From Athalassotoga saccharophila (GTDB lineage Bacteria; Thermotogota; Thermotogae; Mesoaciditogales; Mesoaciditogaceae), in the NCBI RefSeq assembly GCF_009936215.1, contig NZ_AP019551.1, forward strand, positions 1 to 64,000: a stretch of DNA of 64,000 nucleotides, read 5' to 3'. The notes below the pieces were generated by a model. The model made no database searches, had not been told where the DNA came from, and was given only the letters and a program-made list of their open reading frames with translations. Below, piece by piece: positions 1 through 8,972 of this stretch. The position numbers were made by a program, and so were the translations under genes. Numbering within the stretch: position 1 is the stretch's first letter; each line of letters starts with the position of its first letter.

Positions 1-1341
1 ATGGACGTAAGAGAAGAGATAATAAACGCTTTGAAATCGAAAATCTCGAGAAAAATATGGGAAATGTGGTTTAGCACCTTCAGGGTCGAATCTGTAAAGG
101 ACGATCTCATAACTTTTAGCGTTGGAAATCTATTCATAAAAGACTGGATAAGCCAGCGATACGCCCGTCAATTTTCGGAATCAATAAAAGAAGCCATCGG
201 GCACGATGTGCCATATCAGATAAAAGACGAAGTTATCGAAGACTCCCAGACAAAGCAGAATATACCTCTTGTTAGAAAAAGGCCCTTGCTTCTTAGCGAA
301 TTCAACAAAGAATACACATTCGAGAGTTTTGTAGTCGGTCCATTTAACGAAGAAGGATACGATGGGGCCATAGAAGTCGCAAAAAATCCGGGCAAGATGA
401 ACCCATTCTTTCTTTACGGTGGCGTCGGACTTGGTAAGACCCACCTTTTGAACGCAATAGGAAATTATTTGCTTGAAAATGAGCCGGATTTACACGTTAT
501 GTACATGACGGCTGAAAAATTCATGAATGATTTAGTCGTATCGATAAAAAACGGGTCTACAATAGAATTCAGGAAGAATTTAAGAGAGAAATTAGACGTT
601 TTGATGATAGACGATATCCAGATACTCGAAGGAAAAGAGGGCATTCAATCTGAACTTTTTCACACTTTAAATCATTTCATAGACAATCAAAGGCAGATAA
701 TCCTTTGCAGCGACAGAACGCCCGTCCAACTGTCCCAGTTCCAGCCCCGTCTTGTCTCTCGATTGCAGATGGGTCTTATGGTAAAGATAGACAATCCCGA
801 TGTTAAAACGAAATTCGAAATTGCAAAGGCTTTTGCCGCAAGAAATTCAATACCTCTCGATGATCAAATGTTAAAAGAGATAGTGAATGCATCTGACAAC
901 ATAAGGACTCTCAAGGGCATCATAAACAAAATAGCGTTCAAAAGTTCAAAAAGTGCCGTTGACGAATCTGAAATATCGAAAATAGTAAAAGAGATAGCCG
1001 GCGTTCAAATAAAGGATTTTGAAGGTGAAAAGACCGTTGAGAAGGAGATATTCTTCAACGCTCTTTCGATGATCTTCGATATAAGACCGGCAGAAATAGA
1101 CGCTAAATTGAGAACCGCAAAGTTATCGAATGCAAGGCAAATCGGGATGTTCTTTGCAAGAAAGTACCTTGGCAAGACCTTTGCAGAGATAGGGGAATGG
1201 TTTGGGCGGGATCACTCTTCCGTGGTTTACGCCTGTAAAAAGGTTGAAGAATCGGTAAGACTTGACAACGCGATGGTCAAAAAAGTGATATTGCAACTTC
1301 AAGAAATCTTGAAAATCAACACAAAAGAATCCGCGATGTGA
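1..1341 (+). CDS. dnaA: Chromosomal replication initiator DnaA
   Basis: AAA+ ATPase that binds DnaA boxes at oriC and melts the origin. The 446 residues follow the usual order: an N-terminal oligomerisation and helicase-loading domain (about 1-75), a short linker, an AAA+ core with Walker A GGVGLGKT at about 140-147 and Walker B LMIDD near 200-206, and a C-terminal DNA-binding domain with the signature GRDHSSVVYACKKVEE near residue 402. Length is normal for the family. The window starts on its ATG, so the promoter, Shine-Dalgarno site and any upstream oriC boxes cannot be seen. It is followed after 6 bases by an ABC exporter gene rather than the more common dnaN. Confidence 0.98.
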   Translation: MDVREEIINALKSKISRKIWEMWFSTFRVESVKDDLITFSVGNLFIKDWISQRYARQFSESIKEAIGHDVPYQIKDEVIEDSQTKQNIPLVRKRPLLLSEFNKEYTFESFVVGPFNEEGYDGAIEVAKNPGKMNPFFLYGGVGLGKTHLLNAIGNYLLENEPDLHVMYMTAEKFMNDLVVSIKNGSTIEFRKNLREKLDVLMIDDIQILEGKEGIQSELFHTLNHFIDNQRQIILCSDRTPVQLSQFQPRLVSRLQMGLMVKIDNPDVKTKFEIAKAFAARNSIPLDDQMLKEIVNASDNIRTLKGIINKIAFKSSKSAVDESEISKIVKEIAGVQIKDFEGEKTVEKEIFFNALSMIFDIRPAEIDAKLRTAKLSNARQIGMFFARKYLGKTFAEIGEWFGRDHSSVVYACKKVEESVRLDNAMVKKVILQLQEILKINTKESAM

Positions 1342-1347
1342 AATAAG

Positions 1348-3294
1348 ATGCCTCAAAATTACGAACAGGAAGAATACAAATTACCCTTCTGGGACAGTTT
1401 AAAACTTTCATTCTGGGTCTTTAAATATATAAAGCCATACTGGAAGATGATGACCCTTTCAATAATCCTGATGATTTTCGTAAGTTTGATAGGACTTCTT
1501 CCAACAATTCTCACAAGCAACGCGATAAATCTGTACCTAAATCCTTCCAAATACACATTGTCTAACAATCCATCCTATAACTCAATAGAGATAGATGGAA
1601 AATATTTCATCCCCTCTCCACAAGGAGAATATACCGTTCAAAAAGAAGGACAAAATTACATTTTCAAGGGAAATGGCCAAAGTTATGAAATAAGTATATC
1701 TGAGTACAACAAAATAAGATTTAACGGAATTACCCTTATCGCCTTTGAGATATTTTTAATATACCTCATCTCATTTGTGCTTTCGTACATTCAAAATTAC
1801 ACCTCTCAAAGCGTTGGGATAAGGGCTGTAAATGACGTAAGAAACTATCTCTTTGTCCACCTCGTAAACCAGCCCATGAAATTTTTCGATTCCAACATAA
1901 GTGGCAGACTTGTAACCCGTGTCACCAATGATACACAAAATTTGAACAACATGTTCTCAACGATGATTTCGTCCATCTTTAAAGATGCCGTACTTATAGC
2001 CGGCATACTTTACGTTCTGTACATCGTAAACACCAAATTGTTCCTCATCACAATTCCAATTTTTATAGCGGTGGCACTTATAACCTACATCTTTAGGGCC
2101 CTTTCAAGAAAGACTTACAGAACTGTAAGGGCAAAACTCGCTGCCATAAATGGCTTTCTTGCAGAACATCTTAGCGGAATGATCGTTACGGTACTTTTCA
2201 ACAGAGAAAAAGAAAAATCAGAGGAATTTTCGGTCATAAACAACGAATATTACATTGCGGCCATGAAGCAATTGCTCGTTTTTGCAATCTTTAGACCCTT
2301 AATAGATTTCTTGAGGTATCTTGGTACGGCACTTGTTATATGGTTTGGCATCCAGTCGATAATTCACGGTCAACTCGAAATCGGTACTCTTTACGCCTTC
2401 ATAAGTTACATAGGCATGGCCTTTACGCCAATAAACGATCTCGCAGAAAATTTTTCGAATATTCAATCCGCAATGGTTTCAATAGAGAGAATAAGGGCAC
2501 TTTTGAAACTCCCATCACCGGCCCATCCAAAATCAAACGCGAAGATCAAGGACGGGAAAATAGAGGTAAAAAATCTGTGGTTTGGGTATTCCGAAGATAA
2601 CATAATACTCAAGGATATCTCATTTACGGTAGAAAATGGAGGCAGGCTGGCAATCGTTGGCCATACAGGCGCTGGAAAATCAACGATCTCATCGATTTTG
2701 ACGGCCCTTTACCCTTATTCGAAGGGAAGCGTTAAGATCGGAGGTGTAGAGGTAAGAGAGTGCCCAATAGAAGAATTGAGAAGCAAGGTGAATATAGTAA
2801 TTCAGGAGGTAATGCTCTTTTCTGGAACTGTTCTGGACAACATAACGCTTTTTGACAAAAGGATAACTCGCGAAATGGTTACAGAGGCGATAAAGAATTT
2901 GGAGATAGAAAAGTTCATATCATCCCTGCCACACGGTCTTGATACACAGGTTCACGAAGGAGGCACGAACCTTTCGATGGGGCAGAGACAACTCATTTCA
3001 ATGATAAGGGCCTTTGTCAGACAACCGAAAGTTGTTATAATGGATGAAGCAACAAGCAACGTGGACGTTGAAACGGAAGCGCTCATTCAGAAGGCAAGCG
3101 AGAAATTGACTGCCGGAAGGACAACCATAATCATAGCGCACAGGTTATCAACGGTGAGGAACGTTGAAAGGATAATCGTCATAGATGACGGTAAAATAAT
3201 AGAAGAAGGGAATCACGAGGAATTAATGAAAGAAAATGGACTCTATGCAAAATTATACAAACTTCAAAGTTTCGAAGAGTACAAGGTCTCTTAA
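1348..3294 (+). CDS. ABC exporter, fused membrane and ATPase domains
   Basis: Half-size ABC exporter (type IV fold, MsbA/LmrA-like) of 648 residues: a six-helix membrane domain followed by a nucleotide-binding domain. Walker A GHTGAGKST lies at about 438-446, the signature LSMGQ near 542 and Walker B MDEATS near 564. It should pump lipids, drugs or peptides outward as a homodimer or with an unlinked partner, since no second half lies beside it. The first extracytoplasmic loop (about residues 65-130) is unusually long and polar for this class. The substrate cannot be told from sequence. The gene sits 6 bases after dnaA and overlaps trmB, so the genes are probably co-transcribed. Confidence 0.9.
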   Translation: MPQNYEQEEYKLPFWDSLKLSFWVFKYIKPYWKMMTLSIILMIFVSLIGLLPTILTSNAINLYLNPSKYTLSNNPSYNSIEIDGKYFIPSPQGEYTVQKEGQNYIFKGNGQSYEISISEYNKIRFNGITLIAFEIFLIYLISFVLSYIQNYTSQSVGIRAVNDVRNYLFVHLVNQPMKFFDSNISGRLVTRVTNDTQNLNNMFSTMISSIFKDAVLIAGILYVLYIVNTKLFLITIPIFIAVALITYIFRALSRKTYRTVRAKLAAINGFLAEHLSGMIVTVLFNREKEKSEEFSVINNEYYIAAMKQLLVFAIFRPLIDFLRYLGTALVIWFGIQSIIHGQLEIGTLYAFISYIGMAFTPINDLAENFSNIQSAMVSIERIRALLKLPSPAHPKSNAKIKDGKIEVKNLWFGYSEDNIILKDISFTVENGGRLAIVGHTGAGKSTISSILTALYPYSKGSVKIGGVEVRECPIEELRSKVNIVIQEVMLFSGTVLDNITLFDKRITREMVTEAIKNLEIEKFISSLPHGLDTQVHEGGTNLSMGQRQLISMIRAFVRQPKVVIMDEATSNVDVETEALIQKASEKLTAGRTTIIIAHRLSTVRNVERIIVIDDGKIIEEGNHEELMKENGLYAKLYKLQSFEEYKVS

Positions 3295-4174
3295 ATACAT
3301 TTCATTTGCCGAATTCATAGAAATGCCCATTAAGATCGAAGAGGGCAGGCATATTTTGGAAATAGGATTTGGAAATGGAGAAATGCTCACAAGAATGGCA
3401 AGATCGAGGAGATTAGATCACTTCTGGGGCATAGAAAATTCCGAAATATCCTGCATAAAGGCCGCCAAAAGGGCAATAGATTTTGATCTTCAAAATCTTA
3501 AGATCTTTCATGGAGACGCCAAATTCTTGCTTCCCGAACTTTTTCCGGATCATTCACTCGATTTGATACTTTCTTTTTATCCTTTGCCATGGCCAAAGCA
3601 TTCTCAGGAAGGAAAAAGGTTGTTCTCAAAATCCTTTTTCAAAAATGTTCTTGGCCTTCTAAAGGAAGATGGCAAATTCGTTATAGTAACAGACGATAGA
3701 GATTACTTCGAATGGATATCCCAAAATTTAAAAGCGCTTGAAGTGCCTTTTTTTGAAAGGCAGATCAAGTCCTTGAAGGCTACAAAATATGGCCGGAAGT
3801 GGAACGAATTCGGGAGGGATTCATGGTCTTTGGTTATAAAGAGTATGAATTTCAATACAAAAAGAATGGTGGATGGTAAAATGCCACATGTACATTTAAA
3901 GCAGATCGATCTTTCAAAACTCGAAAAGATCTCAAATGAAAAATTCAGCGAAGATGGGGTTGTAGTCCAGTTTAGAGGCCTGTTCAAGGGAAATGATGAA
4001 TATCTTTTAAAGGCAGTCGGAGTGGATCAAGAATTCGTCCAGACTTACTACATAATAATAAAAAGATCTCAGGATGAATGGCTTGCCCGCTTAGATGAAG
4101 GAATAAGGGTCTTTAAAACCCCTGCCGTCAAAAAAAGCATCGATATAATTGGCAGGTACATAACGGGTGATTGA
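3236..4174 (+). CDS. trmB: tRNA (guanine-N7-)-methyltransferase TrmB
   Basis: SAM-dependent methyltransferase that makes m7G46 in the tRNA variable loop. The SAM-binding motif EIGFGNGEM lies at about residues 42-50, and the TrmB motif around FYPLPWPKHSQEGKR follows. After the catalytic domain there is an extra C-terminal region of about 100 residues, as known for TrmB of Aquifex and Thermotoga. The start is uncertain: the ATG at 3236 lies 59 bases inside the ABC exporter gene with only a distant GAGG upstream, and the ATG at 3245 is equally possible. The gene ends one codon before the phosphatase start, so the two look translationally coupled. Confidence 0.9.
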   Translation: MDSMQNYTNFKVSKSTRSLKYISFAEFIEMPIKIEEGRHILEIGFGNGEMLTRMARSRRLDHFWGIENSEISCIKAAKRAIDFDLQNLKIFHGDAKFLLPELFPDHSLDLILSFYPLPWPKHSQEGKRLFSKSFFKNVLGLLKEDGKFVIVTDDRDYFEWISQNLKALEVPFFERQIKSLKATKYGRKWNEFGRDSWSLVIKSMNFNTKRMVDGKMPHVHLKQIDLSKLEKISNEKFSEDGVVVQFRGLFKGNDEYLLKAVGVDQEFVQTYYIIIKRSQDEWLARLDEGIRVFKTPAVKKSIDIIGRYITGD

Positions 4175-4756
4175 ATGAAAAGATTTTACCTTCTCAGACA
4201 TGGTCAGACCGACTCAAATCTTTCTGGAATAATACAGGGTCAGAGCATAGATGTACCTCTAAATGAGGAAGGCATAGAGAAATCGAAAAAAATCGCAGAA
4301 TTGCTAAAGGGACATGTGAGTAGAATTGTCTCAAGCGATCTTTTAAGAGCCTACCAGACGGCGAGAATAATAGGAGAAATACTCGGCGTCGAAATTGAGA
4401 CCGATAAAAGGTTAAGAGAGATGAATTACGGATCGTGGGAAGGCAATTTTCTCGACGAACTCATGAAGACTCCCGAAGGCAAAGTGTGGATGGAAAATCC
4501 TTCGAAGTGGAGAATAGAAAATTCTGAAAGTGTTTTAGACGTTCAAAATAGGATAATACAGGCCATAAAAGAATACGTTCAAAAATATGACGATATCCTC
4601 TTTGTTTCTCATGGAGTAACTATATCTGCTTTTTTGCTTTACGTCAAAGACCTTCCACTCGATAACGTCAAAGAATACATCCCGAGAAATACCCAACTTT
4701 ACGAATTCAAATTCGAAAATGACAGGTTTGAAGAAGTAAAAATCGAGGGGACCTAA
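4175..4756 (+). CDS. Histidine phosphatase family protein
   Basis: Cytosolic phosphatase or phosphoglycerate-mutase-like enzyme of 193 residues. The phosphohistidine motif LLRHGQTDSN is at the N-terminus, a conserved Arg follows in SSDLLRAYQTA, an acidic residue is in LREMNYGSWEG, and the second His is in FVSHGVT. This is the size of the CobC/GpmB-like branch rather than of full glycolytic dPGM, so a small phosphorylated metabolite is the likely substrate, not resolved here. The ATG directly follows the trmB stop. The stop codon lies in the loop of the terminator hairpin that ends the dnaA cluster. Confidence 0.88.
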   Translation: MKRFYLLRHGQTDSNLSGIIQGQSIDVPLNEEGIEKSKKIAELLKGHVSRIVSSDLLRAYQTARIIGEILGVEIETDKRLREMNYGSWEGNFLDELMKTPEGKVWMENPSKWRIENSESVLDVQNRIIQAIKEYVQKYDDILFVSHGVTISAFLLYVKDLPLDNVKEYIPRNTQLYEFKFENDRFEEVKIEGT

Positions 4757-4769
4757 GTCCCCTCGATTT
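4740..4769. terminator. Bidirectional intrinsic terminator
   Basis: Perfect 13-bp inverted repeat, arm AAATCGAGGGGAC, with a 4-base loop CTAA. The loop contains the TAA stop of the phosphatase gene, and the repeat lies directly beyond the stop of the convergent binding-protein gene at 4771. T-rich sequence follows on both strands, so it should end transcription from both sides. Confidence 0.88.
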
Positions 4770-4770
4770 C

Positions 4771-6474
4771 TTATTTCAGGTGTATATTCAAGGCGAGTAT
4801 TTCCGGAGCAACCTGAATAGACCCTACCATGTAGTAAGGATATTGGTCATCCGGGAATCCCGCAAGCGTGCTCGTCTGGTACACGTCCCACATCGGAACT
4901 GGCAGAAGCGCAGCAACTGGCAGATCGTCTAACACTATCCTCTCTATCGTGTATATCGCCTGCCTTTGCAATCTCTGGTCAGATGTCGTGTTGAATACCT
5001 GCAACGCATCTGTTATCAAAGGATTCGTGTATCTTGAGAAGTTAGAAGATGCCACCTGCCCTATCGGTGCCGTCTGTGTCGGACTGAATGCAAAGTAATA
5101 TGGAGTGTATGGATTTATCCCAAGGTTAAGCCATGTTATCGACATGTCAAATGTCCCTGTCTGTAAGGACGAATAATACTGACCAAAGGATTGCTGGACC
5201 GGGTTAACCTGAAGCCCTATCTCTTTTAATTCCTGCGCTATTATCGCCTCTGCCTGCACCCAGTCTGTCCATCCAGTAACAACGCTCAGTGTGAATGTCG
5301 GCAGTACCTTCCCATCCGGACCGGTCAATAGACCCTGCGCGTTCTTCTTAAACCCTATCGATGCCAGCAAATCCTGCGCCGCCTTCGGATTGTACGCAAC
5401 TAACGAGGATGCCAAAGATGTCAGGGTCGGATCTAACCATGAACGAAGCGGATAGGTTATCAGTGTCGGATTGTTGTACTGTGAGAATTGCGGCCCGTAC
5501 AGACTTGTCAGTATGAAGTTCCTGTTTATCGCCATCGAGATCGCTTTCCTGAAGTCCGGTATGTTGAATGGGTATTTCGCATCGTTGAATATCAAATGAT
5601 TGTTCCCGAGTATCGGCCACCATATCTTGTTGTTAGACGGGTCTTTCGAGATGTAAGTCTGTTCAACTCCGGGTATGTAGAGGTTTGACATGTCATATTC
5701 GTGTTTTATGAGCGCGAGTGTGCATGTATCGTTCGAGTTGACGGATGTAACTACCACACTGTCGAGATATGGCCTGCCGGTCATCCAGTAATTCGGATTC
5801 TTCACGTACGTAACTGTGTTCGCAGGCTGGTCAAAACTCTTGAAGAGGAATGGACCGGTACCGACTGGATTCGGGTTTGTGTATTTGGCAGGATCTGAAA
5901 TATTTGCCCATATATGCTCGGGTATTATTGGCTCTCCAACCAAATACTGGAAGAGCGCCATGTTGGGTTGTGAAAGTTTGAAGATGACTGTATCTCCACT
6001 CGCCGTTACACTGACAAGATCATTCGCAGATGACCATATACCGTTAAGGTCTATACTCGGATTGGCCTTTAGATAATTGAATGTGAAGACCACATCCTGT
6101 GGTGTAAATGGAACTCCGTCTGACCATTTGACACCCTGGCGGATTGTGACATCCAATTCTGTGTTGTTGTCTGTCCATTTGTATGATGTGCCGAGCATGT
6201 TAGTAACGTCACCTGTAAGGTTTATGAAAAAGAGTGATTCGTAGATGAAGGATGTCGGAAGTGTCGAGTTGTTTCCCATGAATGGGTTAAGGCTATACTG
6301 GAGAGGACCGTTTGGAAGGATTATCTTAAGAGTTCCCCCGTATTTGACGTTACTTCCCCAGTTGACGATTGCCGGTCCGTACTGAGTTAGGTACGGATAT
6401 GAAACGTCTGCAAATCCGATGCTCATTATGCCTATTAAGGCTATGAGCAGGACAAAAAACTTAACTTTACCCAT
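4771..6474 (-). CDS. ABC transporter solute-binding protein, family 5
   Basis: Extracytoplasmic binding protein of 567 residues in the peptide/nickel/oligosaccharide family (SBP_bac_5). A signal peptide (VKFFVLLIALIGIMSIGFAD) without a lipobox cysteine opens the protein, followed by the family core with KWTDNNTELDVTIRQGVKWSDG and the late motif NNPTLITYPLRSWL. In Thermotoga maritima a protein of this family next to laminarinase (TM0031) binds cellobiose and laminaribiose; the same gene order here (regulator, laminarinase, binding protein) makes beta-glucan oligosaccharides the likely ligand, by inference. No permease or ATPase genes are adjacent, so those must be encoded elsewhere. The ATG has a strong GGAGGGAG site. 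Confidence 0.9.
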   Translation of the reverse strand: MGKVKFFVLLIALIGIMSIGFADVSYPYLTQYGPAIVNWGSNVKYGGTLKIILPNGPLQYSLNPFMGNNSTLPTSFIYESLFFINLTGDVTNMLGTSYKWTDNNTELDVTIRQGVKWSDGVPFTPQDVVFTFNYLKANPSIDLNGIWSSANDLVSVTASGDTVIFKLSQPNMALFQYLVGEPIIPEHIWANISDPAKYTNPNPVGTGPFLFKSFDQPANTVTYVKNPNYWMTGRPYLDSVVVTSVNSNDTCTLALIKHEYDMSNLYIPGVEQTYISKDPSNNKIWWPILGNNHLIFNDAKYPFNIPDFRKAISMAINRNFILTSLYGPQFSQYNNPTLITYPLRSWLDPTLTSLASSLVAYNPKAAQDLLASIGFKKNAQGLLTGPDGKVLPTFTLSVVTGWTDWVQAEAIIAQELKEIGLQVNPVQQSFGQYYSSLQTGTFDMSITWLNLGINPYTPYYFAFSPTQTAPIGQVASSNFSRYTNPLITDALQVFNTTSDQRLQRQAIYTIERIVLDDLPVAALLPVPMWDVYQTSTLAGFPDDQYPYYMVGSIQVAPEILALNIHLK

Positions 6475-6495
6475 GTGACTCCCTCCTTTGATTTA

Positions 6496-7866
6496 TTAAC
6501 TTTGAGCCTGGTAAATTTTTATCGATTTTATGTACATCTTCTGCGGGAAGACGGTCGAATTGTCGGGATTTCCGGGCCAATTTCCGCCCACCGCAAGGTT
6601 GATTATCAAAAAGAATGGATGATCGTATACCCAATCTTGAGAGCCGTAATGCGATTCAACGTAAGATTTGGTAAGGAAGAAGTATAGATGATCGTCCACG
6701 TACCAGCCCATCGCATCTTTGTTCCATATGAATGTGAATGTGTGGTATGTGTCCGAAAAAGTCCCGGATGGAAGTGTATAACTCTGCCCAATTCCAACTC
6801 CTCCAGAAATTGGGCCATGTGCTGTACCGTAAACCTTTGCGGGGTTATTTCCAAGCATTTCCATAATGTCTATCTCTCCGCAGGAAGGCCAGCCCACCTT
6901 ATTTATATTGTCTCCTAACATCCAGAAAGCAGGCCATATTCCCTGTCCTTCGGGAAGTTTGGCAACTATGACAACCTTACCGTATTCAAAAGAGAACTTT
7001 CCCATGGTGTTAATCCTTGCAGAAGTGTAATCGTACGTCCCATACTGGTCGGAGACCTTTTCTTTGTCAGCCTCGATCACGAGATTTCCATTCTCAACGT
7101 ATGCGTTATGATTCGTGTAATACTCAAGTTCGTTATTTCCCCATCCCTTTATTCCCTGTGTCTCGCCATTGCCAATGTCAAAATTCCATATATTCGTGTT
7201 GAGAGAGGTTGCAGAAGAAAAATCTTCATCGAATATCAAATTCCATCCCTTTACGTCTGTCAGGACTGAAGTTGAAACCTGAGTTTCCTCCTTTGATTCC
7301 ATCTGTCCCACCTGCTCTAAAGAAACATCTTTTATCCATATCGTTCCGGTCGCAAGGCCAAGTTCAAATTCAAAACGCGCATGTTCATCTGTGTCTCTGT
7401 ACATCGTAAAAGTGCCTTCATAAGTTTGCCATTCATTTCCAAGTTTAAAGGTCATCCCTCCAGCCATGCCATTCCCGGGATTGTAAGCGGGCCATCCCAA
7501 AGCAGCCGTTCCACCAATTTTTACCTCCACACTTCTTGGAATAGAGGATTTCGCGGTGAAACTGAATTTGTAAATATATCCATGATCGAGAGTAATTGGC
7601 GATTGAAGTAATTGTTCGGCCCAACTGTTAGAGCCAGCACTGTAAAGAGTCGCCTCGAAATATCCATTTCCACTCGTGGCAGTCCCACCACCAGTGGCGT
7701 TAACAAGAAAAGACCAGTTGTGATTTGTGAATATATTTCCATCCGGAGGAATGGAAGATGGCGTGTAAAGAGGCTGGGTAAAATTTCCGTTGCCGATCAT
7801 ATTTTGACCAAACGCTGCAAAACCTAAAAAAACGACGAGAATCAGCATAAAAAAGTATTTTCTCAC
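6496..7866 (-). CDS. Secreted GH16 beta-glucanase (laminarinase-like) with N-terminal carbohydrate-binding domain
   Basis: Endo-acting glucanase of 456 residues. A signal peptide (about 1-20) is followed by a beta-sandwich carbohydrate-binding module of the CBM4/9 type (about 22-185), then a GH16 catalytic domain (about 205-455). The GH16 signature GEIDIMEMLG places the nucleophile at E331, the helper at D333 and the acid/base at E336, all present. Laminarin-type beta-1,3-glucan is the likeliest substrate; lichenase or agarase specificity cannot be excluded. Translation starts at GTG with a GGGGTG site. It lies 4 bases after the LacI gene and 21 bases before the binding-protein gene, so the three form one operon. 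Confidence 0.9.
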   Translation of the reverse strand: MRKYFFMLILVVFLGFAAFGQNMIGNGNFTQPLYTPSSIPPDGNIFTNHNWSFLVNATGGGTATSGNGYFEATLYSAGSNSWAEQLLQSPITLDHGYIYKFSFTAKSSIPRSVEVKIGGTAALGWPAYNPGNGMAGGMTFKLGNEWQTYEGTFTMYRDTDEHARFEFELGLATGTIWIKDVSLEQVGQMESKEETQVSTSVLTDVKGWNLIFDEDFSSATSLNTNIWNFDIGNGETQGIKGWGNNELEYYTNHNAYVENGNLVIEADKEKVSDQYGTYDYTSARINTMGKFSFEYGKVVIVAKLPEGQGIWPAFWMLGDNINKVGWPSCGEIDIMEMLGNNPAKVYGTAHGPISGGVGIGQSYTLPSGTFSDTYHTFTFIWNKDAMGWYVDDHLYFFLTKSYVESHYGSQDWVYDHPFFLIINLAVGGNWPGNPDNSTVFPQKMYIKSIKIYQAQS

Positions 7867-7870
7867 ACAA

Positions 7871-8896
7871 TCACCCCTTTATCTGTCTTACGGATTCCCT
7901 TTCAATTATTTTATAAGGCACTATTATCTCGCGATTTCTCCTGTTGGACGTCGAATAAAGCCTTTCTATCATCAAAGATGCAGCCGTAATTCCAAGTTTT
8001 TCCTTTTGCTGGTCAACGGTCGTTAGCCTTGGAAATGTGTAACTTGAAATAAAAGAATTGTCAAAGCCCATTATCGAAATATCTTCTGGCACCCTTAAAC
8101 TATTTTCTATTGTCGCATTTATTCCGCCAAATGCCATTAAATCGTTGAAAGCAAAGATGGCCGTTATCTTTTTTTCGGATCTTAAAAAATGCTTGACCAC
8201 GTCGTATCCAGAATGAGGTGTAAAATCTCCATCTTTTATAAAGAATTTCGCGTCCGGATGTCTCTGGGCGAATAACTCCACGCCGTTTAACCTATCAATA
8301 GAAGATTGAATCTTTCTTCCACCCGTTATGATCAAAAAATCTCTATGACCCTTGCCGTAGAGATAACTGAGAGCGGTAAAGGCCGCCCTTTTATTGTCGA
8401 TGGTAATGCTGTCAACGTTTATGTCTCCACCTATGTCATTTCTCCAATCAAGAGCGATTATCGGTATTGTAAGGGTCGAAAACATCTCAATCGTTTTGAA
8501 ATCGGGCGTGCAAAGGATAACTCCATCTATTCTTCTTGTAAAGGCAAAGTCGAAGACTATTTCTTTTATGCTATCAAGGTTGTGGGTAACATTTATCATC
8601 ACTTCAACATTTCTTTGATTCGCGTAAATGGAAAGGGCATCAACGATTTCGCCGTAGAATTCAAGGTTAAGGTTTGGAACAACCACGCTTATGCTAAATA
8701 AAGTCTGAGTTTTTAAGTTTCTGGCAAATCTCGATGGTTTGTATTTTAAAATCTTTATTGCCTTCTCGACTTTTTTCTTCGTTTCATTTGAAACATAGGA
8801 AGAAGAATTCAAATACCTTGAAACAGTCGCAGGCGATACACCTGCCATCTTACTTACGTCTAAAATCGTTGGCTGTTTTTTTATTTCGCTTTCCAT
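7871..8896 (-). CDS. LacI-family transcriptional regulator
   Basis: Sugar-responsive repressor of 341 residues: an N-terminal LacI helix-turn-helix (TILDVSKMAGVSPATVSRYL), a hinge helix (ARNLK region) and a periplasmic-binding-protein-like effector domain. I start it at the ATG at 8896, which has GGGAG six bases upstream, rather than at the in-frame TTG at 8914, which has no such site. It is the first gene of the laminarinase operon, so it most likely senses a beta-glucan fragment and controls its own operon through the palindrome in the promoter spacer. The effector is inferred from the neighbours only. Confidence 0.93.
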   Translation of the reverse strand: MESEIKKQPTILDVSKMAGVSPATVSRYLNSSSYVSNETKKKVEKAIKILKYKPSRFARNLKTQTLFSISVVVPNLNLEFYGEIVDALSIYANQRNVEVMINVTHNLDSIKEIVFDFAFTRRIDGVILCTPDFKTIEMFSTLTIPIIALDWRNDIGGDINVDSITIDNKRAAFTALSYLYGKGHRDFLIITGGRKIQSSIDRLNGVELFAQRHPDAKFFIKDGDFTPHSGYDVVKHFLRSEKKITAIFAFNDLMAFGGINATIENSLRVPEDISIMGFDNSFISSYTFPRLTTVDQQKEKLGITAASLMIERLYSTSNRRNREIIVPYKIIERESVRQIKG

Positions 8897-8943
8897 CTTT
8901 CGCTCCCAACTCAAATGATGGCTTTAACATTACTTTTTTATTA

Positions 8944-8972
8944 ATTATAATATGAAACTAATTTCATAACAA
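8944..8972 (-). promoter_or_regulatory. Promoter of the lacI-laminarinase operon
   Basis: On the minus strand, -35 TTGTTA (8967-8972), a 17-base spacer and a perfect -10 TATAAT (8944-8949). Transcription would start about 40 bases before the regulator ATG. Confidence 0.75.
8952..8967. promoter_or_regulatory. Probable LacI-family operator in the promoter spacer
   Basis: ATGAAACTAATTTCAT, two 6-base half-sites (ATGAAA and TTTCAT) around a 4-base centre, fills the spacer between the -35 and -10 boxes of the lacI operon. Position and TGAAA half-sites suit a LacI-family autorepressor, although the usual central CG of such operators is missing. Confidence 0.5.

Noticed and set aside
1-120. Origin of replication with DnaA boxes
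   Set aside because: The window begins on the dnaA start codon, so any upstream box cluster is out of view, and I saw no clear cluster downstream.
8306-8701. Plus-strand open frame of 131 codons inside the lacI gene
   Set aside because: It is the opposite-strand shadow of the regulator, with no start signal or recognised motif.
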